Shown here in pieces: positions 1 through 7,147 of a DNA stretch of 11,227 nucleotides. Position numbers and translations under genes: made by a program. Numbering within the stretch: position 1 is the stretch's first letter; each line of letters begins with the position of its first letter. The notes under the pieces were generated by a model. The model saw nothing but the letters and a program-made list of their open reading frames with translations. It did not search any database and had not been told where the DNA came from. The DNA comes from Frankia sp. (GTDB lineage Bacteria > Actinomycetota > Actinomycetes > Frankiales > Frankiaceae), in NCBI GenBank assembly GCA_019689615.1, contig JADGHD010000104.1, positions 1 to 11,227 on the forward strand, in the 5' to 3' direction.

Positions 1-678
1 GCCTTCAAACCAGCGAAGAGTCCTGACCCAACCAGCCGCCGCCGGTATGGGCGAACGAAGCGGCGCCGCTGGCCGGTAACGATAGGACCGATAAGGATAG
101 GAAGGACTGAGACTTGCGGCGTGCAGCAGGTGTCGGGCAAACTCGAAGACGAGCGGCTCGTCGAACCGGCGCGCGGCCGAGAGAGCCAAGGTCGACTTCG
201 TGAGAAGCTCGCGCGTCCCCGAGGTGCTTCCCAGTCCCCGCTGCAGCTTCAGCTCCATCCCCTCGCGCTCGAATATCCGACGACGCTTCTTTTCCGGGTA
301 GTGGAACAGACCCTCGTACTGAACGGCACTCCGGTCGAGTTCGAGCACGTACTCGAAGCGAACGTCACGGATCAGGAACTCGACGCGGAACTCGGATGTT
401 CTTCCGGGCCCGTCACCGAAGGCGAACGGCTCGACAGGAATGTACCGATCCCAGAATCGCAGCGAATCTCGTACGGCGTCCCGGAGCCACGCGAACGCCA
501 GGAACACGTTCGACTTCCCCGAGGCGTTGGGGCCGAAGACCGCCGCTACGGGCAGGAGGCTCTCTCCCAGCTTGTCCGCCGTGCGGGCCTCCTGACGGTC
601 ACGATCGACCGCGACCATGGTGAGCTCGACCCGGTCGAGTATGGACCGATAGTTCGACACCTCGAAACGAATCAGCAT
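1..678 (-). CDS. AAA15-family ATPase, N-terminal part (runs off left edge)
   Basis: This is an open minus-strand frame of 226 codons that starts at ATG 678-676 and leaves the window at position 1. A stop lies two codons upstream of the ATG, so the start is well bounded. The protein begins MLIRFEVSNYRSI, the usual opening of the COG1106/AAA15 (RloA-like, SMC/ABC-type) ATPases. Its Walker A is GPNASGKSN at residues 49-57, followed by the F/Y-rich strand region of these proteins (about 95-150). Walker B and the signature motif would lie beyond the left edge. Such ATPases are often halves of phage-defence or toxin pairs (for example PARIS AriA, or RloA with RloB), but no partner is visible here. 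By my count about three quarters of codons end in G/C, against well over 90% in the genes to the right, which suggests acquisition. In the last ~40 codons (window 1-120) this drops to about half and the protein turns into a Tyr/Arg/Pro-rich stretch unlike the family, so the gene may be broken there. Confidence 0.8.
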   Translation of the reverse strand, partial: MLIRFEVSNYRSILDRVELTMVAVDRDRQEARTADKLGESLLPVAAVFGPNASGKSNVFLAFAWLRDAVRDSLRFWDRYIPVEPFAFGDGPGRTSEFRVEFLIRDVRFEYVLELDRSAVQYEGLFHYPEKKRRRIFEREGMELKLQRGLGSTSGTRELLTKSTLALSAARRFDEPLVFEFARHLLHAASLSPSYPYRSYRYRPAAPLRSPIPAAAGWVRTLRWFEG

Positions 679-851
679 CACTCACCCAGCCTGGCCAGCT
701 CCACCCGCGACAGGCCCGTAGATCTCGCGGGTTTGTGGATCTCGTCGTCCGTGGGTCTTGTCGATTCGCTCCGTCGGTGCGATCGGAGGGTCATGCTAGC
801 CCACGCGGCCCGGCAGCGAAGGGCTTTGCCGCAGCAGGCCGCCATGCTCAT
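678..851 (-). CDS. possible small Cys-containing protein, unrecognised
   Basis: This is a 57-codon minus-strand ORF (ATG 851-849) whose TGA stop overlaps the ATG of the AAA15 ATPase gene (TGATG). It reads MSMAACCGKALRC at its start and is basic, with Cys at positions 6, 7 and 13. About 79% of codons end in G/C, similar to the ATPase gene. The frame stays open upstream of 851 (with NPCNRQ and DEWLP stretches), but I see no better start there and no Shine-Dalgarno sequence. I do not recognise a family. It could be a leader ORF coupled to the ATPase, the remnant of a longer gene, or a chance frame. A promoter-like TAGCAT (798-793) lies inside it, which would argue against translation. Confidence 0.22.
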   Translation of the reverse strand: MSMAACCGKALRCRAAWASMTLRSHRRSESTRPTDDEIHKPARSTGLSRVELARLGE

Positions 852-1045
852 CCAACAAGCCGCGTCCACGTCCGGCGGCAGCCACTCGTCGACGGCAAGT
901 TGGCGGTTGCACGGGTTGCGGACAAAGTGGGTGACGTTTTCCCTCTCTGCCTGGCTGCCCTCAGCTCTGCGGCGCGGCGGCGGTTCTCCGACGAGTTGCC
1001 TCCCAGGTCGTCGTGGATTGGCATTGGGCGGCGGGATGGCCGTTT
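679..1045. other. spacer between the AAA15 gene and the ABC operon
   Basis: These ~365 bases hold no gene I can support beyond the doubtful 57-codon ORF. On the minus strand TAGCAT at 798-793 resembles an actinobacterial -10 box and could serve the AAA15 gene, though no good -35 is visible. CGACGA at 989-994 and TCGTCG at 1008-1013 form a 6-bp inverted repeat about 35-55 bases after the ABC permease stop, a weak terminator candidate without a T run. The composition is somewhat less GC-biased than the neighbouring core-like genes. Confidence 0.4.
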
Positions 1046-2017
1046 CTAGCTGACGATGTCCTTGCGGTGGAAGCGCCACCAGGCGAGGGCGAAGAACACC
1101 GCCGAATAAACCAGGACCGAGCCGGTCCCGCGCATCATGCCGTCCCACTGGACGGTGGGCGCGACCGCGTCGAGCCAGGCGTACTGGAAGTGGGTCGGCA
1201 GGAACTGCCGGTAGTCCCCGAGAGCCGTGATCGAGTCCAGGATGCCGGAGAGGATCACGACCAGGATGGCGCCGCCGACCGCGCCGAGCGGGGCGTCGGT
1301 GAGCACGCCGATCAGGAACGCCAACGACGCGACCAGCAGCGACTGCACGCTCGCGTACCCGACGACGATCAGAAGCCGGGTCAGCCCCTCGCCGGTCGTG
1401 AACGTTCCGCCCAGCGGGGACTGCCCGGGCGCCCAGCCGAAGAACATCCCGCCGACCAGCAGCGCCCACGCCGGAAGCAGGACGTTCACGCCGAGGCTCA
1501 GCGTCAGGGCGACGATCAGCTTCTGTCGCAGCAGCCGCCCGCGCGGCACCGGGATCACCAGCAGGTAGCGCAGCGACGACCAGCTCGCCTCGCTCGCCAC
1601 CGTGTCCCCGCAGAACAGCGCGACCAGCACCAGCAACAGGAACGACGCCGAGGCGAACTCGGTGAACAGCGCGAAGTTGACCGCTCCCTGCGTCGCCAGC
1701 TCCGCCAGCAGCTGCCCCGAGTAGCTGCCGTCGGACCGGGACGAGCCCGAGCCGGGCGAGCTGACCTGGAACGCGAGCGCGATGATCGGCGGTAGCAGCA
1801 GGAGGACCAGCCCCACCAGGTAGGTCCGCCGACGGCGCAGCTGCCGGGCGAACTCCACCCGCAGGCGCAGCGTGCGCTCTGGCCGGAAGCCGCGCGCGCC
1901 GCCCACCCCGGCCTCGTCCACCCGCGGCGCGTCCGCCAGCAGGTCGTGGCTGCCCTGCTGGGTCGGCGGCGGGCGCTGCCCGTCCGGCCCGGCCGTCGTC
2001 GGAAGCGTCCCGGTCAC
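1046..2017 (-). CDS. ABC-2-type transporter permease
   Basis: This is a 323-aa integral membrane protein and the membrane partner of the ATPase encoded just upstream. After a ~45-residue polar, Pro/Gly-rich cytoplasmic N terminus and a basic stretch (QLRRRRTY), I count six hydrophobic segments: near 65-83, 115-137, 165-192, 213-236, 243-262 and 300-317. The loop after the second helix reads GDTVASEASWSSLRYLL, then PVPRGRLLRQKL. This is the usual ABC-2 pattern in which a conserved E/G..S..LR..L stretch and a P.(S/P)R..L...K motif contact the ATPase. The GTG start at 2017-2015 overlaps the TGA of the ATPase gene (GTGA), so the two are almost certainly co-translated. The substrate is unknown. 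A single permease implies a homodimer with two copies of the hydrolase-ATPase fusion. No further gene follows in the operon. Confidence 0.85.
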   Translation of the reverse strand: MTGTLPTTAGPDGQRPPPTQQGSHDLLADAPRVDEAGVGGARGFRPERTLRLRVEFARQLRRRRTYLVGLVLLLLPPIIALAFQVSSPGSGSSRSDGSYSGQLLAELATQGAVNFALFTEFASASFLLLVLVALFCGDTVASEASWSSLRYLLVIPVPRGRLLRQKLIVALTLSLGVNVLLPAWALLVGGMFFGWAPGQSPLGGTFTTGEGLTRLLIVVGYASVQSLLVASLAFLIGVLTDAPLGAVGGAILVVILSGILDSITALGDYRQFLPTHFQYAWLDAVAPTVQWDGMMRGTGSVLVYSAVFFALAWWRFHRKDIVS

Positions 2018-4764
2018 GAGTCCGCGTCCAGCATCCGTAGGAAGACCTCCTCCAACGAGCGCTGCGCCGGCACGACCCGGGCGGCGACGCCAGCGGCCGC
2101 CAGCACCCGCTGCGCCTCCTCCGGGTCGGCCACCGCCAGGCGCGTCCCGCCAGCGCCGACGATCTCCTCCACCGCACCCGCCGCGACCAGCCGCCCCCGG
2201 TGCATGACCACGACGTGGCTGCAGGTCTGCTCCACCTCGGCGAGCAGGTGGCTGGAGATCATCACGGTCCGGCCGGTCGCCGCGTAGCGGCGCAGGACCT
2301 CGCGCATCTGGGCGATCTGCGGCGGGTCGAGGCCGTTGGTCGGCTCGTCGAGCACCAGCAGCTCGGGCAGGCCGAGCATGGCCTGGGCGATCGCCAGCCG
2401 CTGGCGCATGCCCTGGCTGTAGGTCCTGACCCGCCGCTCGACCGACGGCCCGAGCCCGGCGATCTCCAGCACGGTCTCGAACCGAGCCTCCTCGGCCGGG
2501 CGCCCGGTCGCCGCCCAGTACAGCCGCAGGTTGTCCCGCCCGGACAGGTGCCCCAGCAGCCCAGGGCCCTCGACGAACGCGCCGACCCGGGCGAGTGCCG
2601 GGGTGCCGGGCACCACCGGCTCACCGAACAGGCGGACCCGCCCGGCCGTCGGCATGATCAGCCCCATCAGCATGCGCAGCACGGTGGTCTTCCCGGCGCC
2701 GTTCGGCCCCAGCAGCCCGACGACCTGGCCGCGCTCCACCCGGAAGCTCACGCCGTCCACCGCGCGGTACCCGTCGCCGTACTCCTTGACCAGGTCCTCG
2801 ACGACGACCGGCACCGTCGCCAGCTCCTCGGCCACCGCGCGCCGCCGGCGCCGCCGCCGCGCCCCGGCCACCATCCCCGCGGCGAGCACCAGCGCCATCG
2901 CCACGCCGCCCGCCACGAGCCAGCCCCAGGGCTGCTCGGCGTCCGCCAGCCGCCCGTCCACCCTGGCGACGGCGAGCTCGCCCTGGCCGAGCCCGCCATC
3001 CGGGGCCGACGGGTCGGCCAGGGCGATCGTGTACGAGCGCGGCGGGGTCGGCAGGTGGTAGGCGGCGTCGGTAGTCGAGACGACCAGCACCAGGCGGTGG
3101 CCGGGTGGCACCCGCGTGACCACGCCGGGCAGGGCCACCGACACGGTGCGCGCCTCACCCTGGGTCAGCCCGGTGAGCCGCAGCGGCGCGACGAGGCCGC
3201 TTGGCAGCTCGGGAGCGCCGTCCGGGTCCACGATCACCAGGGAGGCGAACAAGGTCGCGTCGGTCGAGTCGTGCGCCGTCACCCGCAGCGTGACCGTGGA
3301 GGAACCAGCGACGAGCAGCCCCTGCGGCAACGGCGCTGACGCGAACGCGGCCGCCTGGCCGGGGATCACCGCCAGCCCCGCCGGGTCCGCGGTGTCCGCC
3401 GAGTCCGCCGCCTGGTCGGCGAGGGCCGGCTGGGCCAGCGCGGCCACGTCGCCCAGCAGCGCGCCGAGGCCCGGGACGGCGGTGACGGCCGCCGGGGTGC
3501 CACCGGCCGGCGCGTTGATCGTCTGCGGCGGGCCCATGACGGCGAGCTCGGCCGTGGTCCGGCTGGTCATGGCGTCGTCCGCGCGCAGCAGCCGCGAGAC
3601 GGCCTGCCCGGTCTCCGCGGAGATGCCGCCGCCCGGCACCACCACCTCGAACGAGGTGTCGAGCTGGCCGCGCCCGAACAGCAGCGGGCCGAACCAGTCG
3701 TCGACCCGCCCGACCTGCCTGGCGAACGACGTCGGCGCGTCGTGGCCGCCGCGCCGCCAGACCTCCTTGACCGCCGTGCCGTGGGCGGCCAGGCCCCGGG
3801 CGTTCGCGTCCGCATCGGTGAGCGGGAAGAGCGAGTCCTGCTCGCCCTGGATCAGCAACGTCGGGACGTGGACCCGGTCGAGCACGCTGGCCGGGCTCGC
3901 GGCGCGCAGCAGCGCCACGACCTGTTCGTCCGCCTCGCCGGCGGCGGCAACCCGCTGGTAGGCGGCGCACACGTCCGGCGCCAGCCGGCCGCAGGCTCCG
4001 GTCTCGCGGCCAGCGGCGGCGGCGAACAGGACGCCGGCCCACTGCTTCTTGAACACGCCCGGCTCGTCACCGGCTGCGTTGGGCAGCAGCGCCCGCGAGA
4101 GGTCATGCCAGGTGCTGTCGGCGACGACCGCGTCGATCCGCGGGTCGTGCCCGGCCGCGAGCAGCGCGAGCGCGCCGCCGTACGACGAGCCGGCGACGCC
4201 GACCCGCGGGTCGCCCGGGGCGTCCATGCGCACCTCCGGCACCGACGCCAGGTGGCTGACCAGCGCGCGGGCGTCCGCGACCTCGTAGTCCGGGGCGTTG
4301 AGGTGCACCAGACCGCTGGAGGCGCCGAAGCCGCGCGCGGTGTAGGCGAGCACGACGTAGCCGCGCCGGGCGAGGTCACGGGCGGCGGACGCGAGGTCCT
4401 GCTTGGAGCCGCCGAAGCCGTGGGCGAGCAGGACCGCGGGGGCGGGTGTGCGCGCCGGCAGGTAGAGCGTCGTGTCCAGCAGCACCGGCTCGCCGCCCTC
4501 GGCGGTACCGGGGACGAACTCCGAGCGGGTCGCTACCGCGCTGTCCCGCTGGGCGACGACCAGGCCGGCCAGCGCGCCGACGACGGCGAGAGCAACTGCG
4601 CCGAGGGCGATGAGACGGCGCCGGCTCCTGGGACGCCCGCGCCAGGAGCGGGCCTTCACCGGCACGGGTGCGGCCGCGGCGCCGGACGGGTCAGCCGGGC
4701 CCGCCCCGCCAGCGGGCCGGAGGGCGCCAGGCAGCCCAGCCCGCGGGACCGGCTCGGCCCGCAT
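2014..4764 (-). CDS. membrane-anchored serine hydrolase fused to ABC transporter ATPase
   Basis: This 916-aa protein has four parts. A basic N terminus ends in RGRPRSRRR, then comes TM1 (51-72). An alpha/beta hydrolase of CocE/X-Pro peptidase (S15) type follows, with HGFGG (115-119), nucleophile elbow GSSYG with Ser194, and probable Asp310 (GEQD) and His341 (GGHD). A beta-rich domain resembling the S15 C-terminal jelly roll covers about 480-585. Finally TM2 (613-634) and RRRRRRR lead into an ABC ATPase with Walker A GPNGAGKTT (686-694), signature SQGMR (783-787), Walker B LLVLDEPT (802-809), D-loop GLDP and switch His839. By the positive-inside rule, both termini are cytoplasmic and the hydrolase is extracellular. 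The frame is open to 5139, but that part overlaps the divergent zinc-finger gene. I chose ATG 4764; ATG 4854 is possible, and neither has a clear ribosome binding site. Hydrolase substrate and transported compound are unknown. Confidence 0.85.
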   Translation of the reverse strand: MRAEPVPRAGLPGALRPAGGAGPADPSGAAAAPVPVKARSWRGRPRSRRRLIALGAVALAVVGALAGLVVAQRDSAVATRSEFVPGTAEGGEPVLLDTTLYLPARTPAPAVLLAHGFGGSKQDLASAARDLARRGYVVLAYTARGFGASSGLVHLNAPDYEVADARALVSHLASVPEVRMDAPGDPRVGVAGSSYGGALALLAAGHDPRIDAVVADSTWHDLSRALLPNAAGDEPGVFKKQWAGVLFAAAAGRETGACGRLAPDVCAAYQRVAAAGEADEQVVALLRAASPASVLDRVHVPTLLIQGEQDSLFPLTDADANARGLAAHGTAVKEVWRRGGHDAPTSFARQVGRVDDWFGPLLFGRGQLDTSFEVVVPGGGISAETGQAVSRLLRADDAMTSRTTAELAVMGPPQTINAPAGGTPAAVTAVPGLGALLGDVAALAQPALADQAADSADTADPAGLAVIPGQAAAFASAPLPQGLLVAGSSTVTLRVTAHDSTDATLFASLVIVDPDGAPELPSGLVAPLRLTGLTQGEARTVSVALPGVVTRVPPGHRLVLVVSTTDAAYHLPTPPRSYTIALADPSAPDGGLGQGELAVARVDGRLADAEQPWGWLVAGGVAMALVLAAGMVAGARRRRRRRAVAEELATVPVVVEDLVKEYGDGYRAVDGVSFRVERGQVVGLLGPNGAGKTTVLRMLMGLIMPTAGRVRLFGEPVVPGTPALARVGAFVEGPGLLGHLSGRDNLRLYWAATGRPAEEARFETVLEIAGLGPSVERRVRTYSQGMRQRLAIAQAMLGLPELLVLDEPTNGLDPPQIAQMREVLRRYAATGRTVMISSHLLAEVEQTCSHVVVMHRGRLVAAGAVEEIVGAGGTRLAVADPEEAQRVLAAAGVAARVVPAQRSLEEVFLRMLDADS

Positions 4765-4856
4765 CCGCCGTCGTCGACGCCGCCGGCAGCGGCCGGATCC
4801 ACATGTGCCACCGGATGCCTGCTCCTTCGCGAACGCGGGTACGACATCGAGCATCA

Positions 4857-4881
4857 ATCCGGTGGGTAGGACCCGCCGGAT
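4857..4881. promoter_or_regulatory. imperfect palindrome upstream of the hydrolase-ABC gene
   Basis: ATCCGGTGGGT (4857-4867) and ACCCGCCGGAT (4871-4881) form an inverted repeat with 10 of 11 pairs matching around a 3-bp centre. It lies in the spacer between the divergent hydrolase-ABC and zinc-finger genes, about 95-115 bases before the chosen ATG 4764 and directly before the alternative ATG 4854. Two further CCGGAT copies sit at 4793-4798 and 4811-4816. It could be an operator or a hairpin in a 5' leader. No regulator gene is adjacent. In DNA this GC-rich, chance repeats are not rare. Confidence 0.35.
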
Positions 4882-4967
4882 GTGTCGACCGTAACCGGCG
4901 CCGTGATCCTCGCCCAAGGCCTGCCCTGGGCACGGCGGAACGGAGCCTGTGCGCCGTGCTGGCCCCT

Positions 4968-4973
4968 GGAGGT
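4968..4973 (+). promoter_or_regulatory. ribosome binding site of the UBP zinc finger gene
   Basis: GGAGGT lies 8 bases before ATG 4982. It decides this start over the earlier in-frame GTG at 4949. Confidence 0.75.
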
Positions 4974-4981
4974 GCCGACCC

Positions 4982-5260
4982 ATGAGCCCCACCTGCACAC
5001 ACCTCGAATCCGTCCAGGTCACCGAGCTGCCGGCCGAGATCCGCGGCTGCGAGGACTGCCTGGCCATCGGCGGCGACTGGGTCCACCTGCGCATGTGCGA
5101 GTCCTGCGGGCGGATCGGCTGCTGCGACAGCTCACCCAACCGGCACGCCTCCCGCCACGCGGCGCAGCGGGGGCACCCGGTGGCGCGCTCCGCCGAACCC
5201 GGCGAGGAGTGGGCCTGGTGCTACGTGGACGACCTCCTCATCGACCCCGGTCCAAGGTGA
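4982..5260 (+). CDS. UBP-type zinc finger protein
   Basis: This is a 92-aa protein that is almost entirely a UBP-type zinc finger (zf-UBP, PF02148-like). The ligand pattern is visible: C5-T-H7, C23-x2-C26, C39-x2-C42, C47, then H55, H59 and H65, with the characteristic CGRIGCCDS and H..RHA...GHPV stretches. In eukaryotes this fold binds the free C terminus of ubiquitin. Short stand-alone versions are common in actinobacteria, where their role is not established. GGAGGT at 4968-4973, eight bases before ATG 4982, fixes the start; an upstream in-frame GTG at 4949 lacks such a site. It is divergent from the hydrolase-ABC gene and about 180 bases upstream of the truncated ctaD, in the same orientation. 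Confidence 0.88.
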   Translation: MSPTCTHLESVQVTELPAEIRGCEDCLAIGGDWVHLRMCESCGRIGCCDSSPNRHASRHAAQRGHPVARSAEPGEEWAWCYVDDLLIDPGPR

Positions 5261-5302
5261 GTCCCGGCCCGCGGACCAGGCGGGTCGTGCGGCGCCGCGG
5301 CC

Positions 5303-6496
5303 GTGCACGAAGGCACAGCCGGCCCGATTACCGGAGCGAGGTGGCCAATACCGGATCCCAGGGAATGGCGCGGCGTTTCCACCCGAAAAATCCGGCCAAG
5401 GCAGCGCGTCTCGTTGTCGCCCGGTCAGGCCGTGGCTAGGTTCGGCTTCCCGCCGCTGTCCGCCGCCCTGCTCGCGCTGGAGTCCGACAGACGGTTCGGG
5501 TCGCACATCTTTTCCCCGGAGAACGGCGGGGCGCTGCTGTGGCAGCACCTCTTCTGGTACTTCGGGCACCCCGAGGTCTACATCATCGCGCTGCCATTCT
5601 TCGGGGTGGTCACCGAGATCCTCCCCGTGTTCTCGCGCAAGCCCCTGTTCGGCTACAAGGGCATGGTGTTCGCGACGATCGCGATCGGCGCGCTGTCGGT
5701 CACCGTCTGGGGGCACCACATGTTCGTCACCGGCGCGGTGCTCCTGCCGTTCTTCTCACTCGTGTCCTTCCTCATCGCAATCCCGACCGGGATCAAGTTC
5801 TGGAACTGGATCGGCACGATGTGGCGGGGAAGCCTGACCTTCGAGCCGCCGATGCTGTTCTGCCTCGGCTTTCTGGTCACGTTCCTGCTGGGTGGGCTCA
5901 CCGGGGTGCTGCTGGCGAGCCCGCCGCTCGACTTCCACGTCAGCGACAGCTACTTCCTGGTCGCGCACCTGCACTACGTCGTCTTCGGCACCGTGGTCTT
6001 CGCGGCCTTCGGCGGGGTCTACTTCTGGTTCCCGAAGGTGACCGGGCGGATGATGAACCAGGCACTGGGAAAGATCCATTTCTGGACCCTGTTCTTCGGG
6101 TTCCACCTCACGTTCCTCGTCCAGCACTGGCTGGGGACCAGAGGCATGCCACGCCGCTACGCCGACTACGCGCCCTCGGACGGGTTCACCACGCTGCACA
6201 CGATCTCCACAGCCGGCTCGTTCCTGCTGGGCGTGTCCACGCTGCCGTTCATCTACAACGTCTGGCACTCCGCGAAGAAGGGCCGGCTCGCCCTGGTGGA
6301 CGACCCCTGGGGGTTCGGCAACTCCCTCGAGTGGGCGACGTCCTGCCCGCCGCCCCGGCACAACTTCCACCGCCTCCCGCGGATCCGCTCCGAGCGCCCC
6401 GCGTTCGACCTGCACCACCCGGCGGCCAGGGCGGCGATGGTAAGCGCGGGCCGGGAGGAGGCCCAGGCGCTGCGGCCGTCCGGCCCGCCCCGGTAG
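5303..6496 (+). pseudogene. ctaD: 5'-truncated cytochrome c oxidase subunit I (ctaD)
   Basis: This is the C-terminal two thirds of heme-copper oxidase subunit I. The frame is open from 5303, but recognisable CtaD begins only near 5444 (FGFPPLSAALL) and runs uninterrupted to TAG 6494-6496. Numbering from 5303, Cu_B ligands His89 (FGHPEVY, with cross-link Tyr93), His138 and His139 are present, as are heme a3 His222 and heme a His224 (VAHLHY), K-channel PTGIK (161-165) and the actinobacterial tail SCPPPRHNF. About 200-220 residues are missing compared with a normal ~550-aa CtaD. These are helices I to about V, with the other heme a His of helix II and the D-channel entrance. The 180 bases before it cannot encode them. 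The preceding ~45 residues are low-complexity and no start has a ribosome binding site. A functional oxidase from this copy is very unlikely, and I infer an intact ctaD elsewhere. The ORF itself has no internal stop, so decay is recent or the fragment is conserved. Confidence 0.82.
5414..5442 (+). promoter_or_regulatory. promoter-like sequence at the ctaD truncation point
   Basis: TTGTCG (5414-5419) and TAGGTT (5437-5442) are spaced by 17 bases and resemble actinobacterial housekeeping -35 and -10 boxes. They end exactly where CtaD similarity begins. No credible start codon with a ribosome binding site follows closely, so this may be chance. Confidence 0.22.
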
Positions 6497-6521
6497 CCAG
6501 CCGGCCGGGCCGGCGACCGCG

Positions 6522-6539
6522 CGGGCGCAGCCCCGCCCG
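6522..6539 (+). terminator. possible hairpin after ctaD fragment
   Basis: CGGGCG (6522-6527) and CGCCCG (6534-6539) can pair around a 6-base loop, about 26 bases after the ctaD stop. There is no T run, as is common for actinobacterial terminators. GC-rich sequence makes short stems like this frequent, so the call is weak. Confidence 0.25.
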
Positions 6540-6627
6540 GCGTCGGCGGCCGCTCACCGGGCCGGCGGTCGCGCCGCGGTTGGTCCGCCCGTCGCCGGGC
6601 AGGGCAACGAGGAAGAGCAGGGGTATC

Positions 6628-6636
6628 GGAGGGAGG
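6628..6636 (+). promoter_or_regulatory. strong ribosome binding site of the CBS gene
   Basis: GGAGGGAGG lies 5 bases before ATG 6642 and supports that ATG over the adjacent GTG 6639. Confidence 0.75.
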
Positions 6637-6641
6637 CCGTG

Positions 6642-7061
6642 ATGGCTGCCACCGTAGCCGAGGTGATGACCCGCGAGCCCACGACGATCACGCCTGACCG
6701 GCCGCTGACGGAGGCGGCACGGCTGATGCGTGAGTCGGACGCCGGGGATGTGCTGGTCGTCGACAACGACCGGCTGGTGGGGATCGTGACCGACCGCGAC
6801 ATCGTCATCCGGGCGGTCGCGGACGCCCGCGACCCACGCACCGTGACGGTCGGTGAGGCCTGCAGCACCGACCTGGAGGCGGTGACACCGGACACGCCGA
6901 TCGAGGAGGCGGCCGAGCTGATGCGGCTGCGCGCGGTGCGGCGGCTGCCAGTGCTCAGCGGAGCCGCCCCGGTCGGCATCGTCAGTCTTGGCGACCTGGC
7001 GATGGACCGCGACAAGGAGTCGGTGCTCGGCCAGGTCAGCGCGATGCCACCGAACCGCTGA
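6642..7061 (+). CDS. two-CBS-domain protein (Hrp1-like)
   Basis: This is a 139-aa soluble protein made of two CBS domains and little else. CBS1 spans about residues 6-60 (VMTREPTTITPDRPLTEAARLM, then GIVTDRDIVIRAV). CBS2 spans about 73-125 (DTPIEEAAELM, then RRLPVL and VGIVSLGDLA). Size and layout match the stand-alone pair represented by Mycobacterium hypoxic response protein 1 (Rv2626c). Such pairs form a Bateman module and often bind adenine nucleotides. Which ligand is bound here cannot be read from sequence. GGAGGGAGG at 6628-6636 is a very strong ribosome binding site, five bases before ATG 6642. The GTG directly before it (6639) would be too close. The gene stands alone, after the ctaD fragment and convergent with the monooxygenase. 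Confidence 0.9.
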   Translation: MAATVAEVMTREPTTITPDRPLTEAARLMRESDAGDVLVVDNDRLVGIVTDRDIVIRAVADARDPRTVTVGEACSTDLEAVTPDTPIEEAAELMRLRAVRRLPVLSGAAPVGIVSLGDLAMDRDKESVLGQVSAMPPNR

Positions 7062-7076
7062 TCCCCGGGTGCCCAG

Positions 7077-7131
7077 CGGCCCGTGGCCGGGAGGGCGAAG
7101 CCGCCGCGAGGGCGCGACCGCTCACGGGCCG
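7077..7131. terminator. possible bidirectional terminator stem between convergent genes
   Basis: CGGCCCGTG (7077-7085) and CACGGGCCG (7123-7131) are perfect 9-bp inverted arms, 37 bases apart, in the spacer between the convergent CBS and monooxygenase genes. The position suits a shared terminator. The long loop and lack of T runs make this tentative. Confidence 0.33.
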
Positions 7132-7147
7132 GCCAGGTGGCGCGGCC

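Noticed and set aside
80..107. Short GATAGGA/GATAAGGATAGGA repeats as a mobile-element end
   Set aside because: They are too short and irregular, with no transposase, inverted terminal repeats or target duplication visible. They are mentioned only as a possible breakpoint.
121..1053. Plus-strand 310-codon frame
   Set aside because: Its first 550 bases are antisense to the AAA15 gene and the rest is low-quality composition with no motif.
678..2177. Long minus-strand frame of 499 codons across the permease region
   Set aside because: Most of it is an off-frame reading of the ABC permease and ATPase end, with Arg/Ala/Gly-rich composition. Only its last ~57 codons lie in otherwise empty DNA and are reported as a doubtful ORF.
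2200..3339. Long plus-strand frame opposite the hydrolase-ABC gene
   Set aside because: It is antisense to clear ABC ATPase motifs, with His/Gln/Arg-rich shadow composition and no recognisable domain.
3742..4869. Plus-strand 375-codon frame opposite the hydrolase
   Set aside because: It mirrors the catalytic Ser/His-containing hydrolase domain and has no motif of its own.
4765..5139. N-terminal extension of the hydrolase-ABC frame to 5139
   Set aside because: It overlaps the well-supported zinc-finger gene on the other strand, has no domain character, and in part is simply the antisense of that gene.
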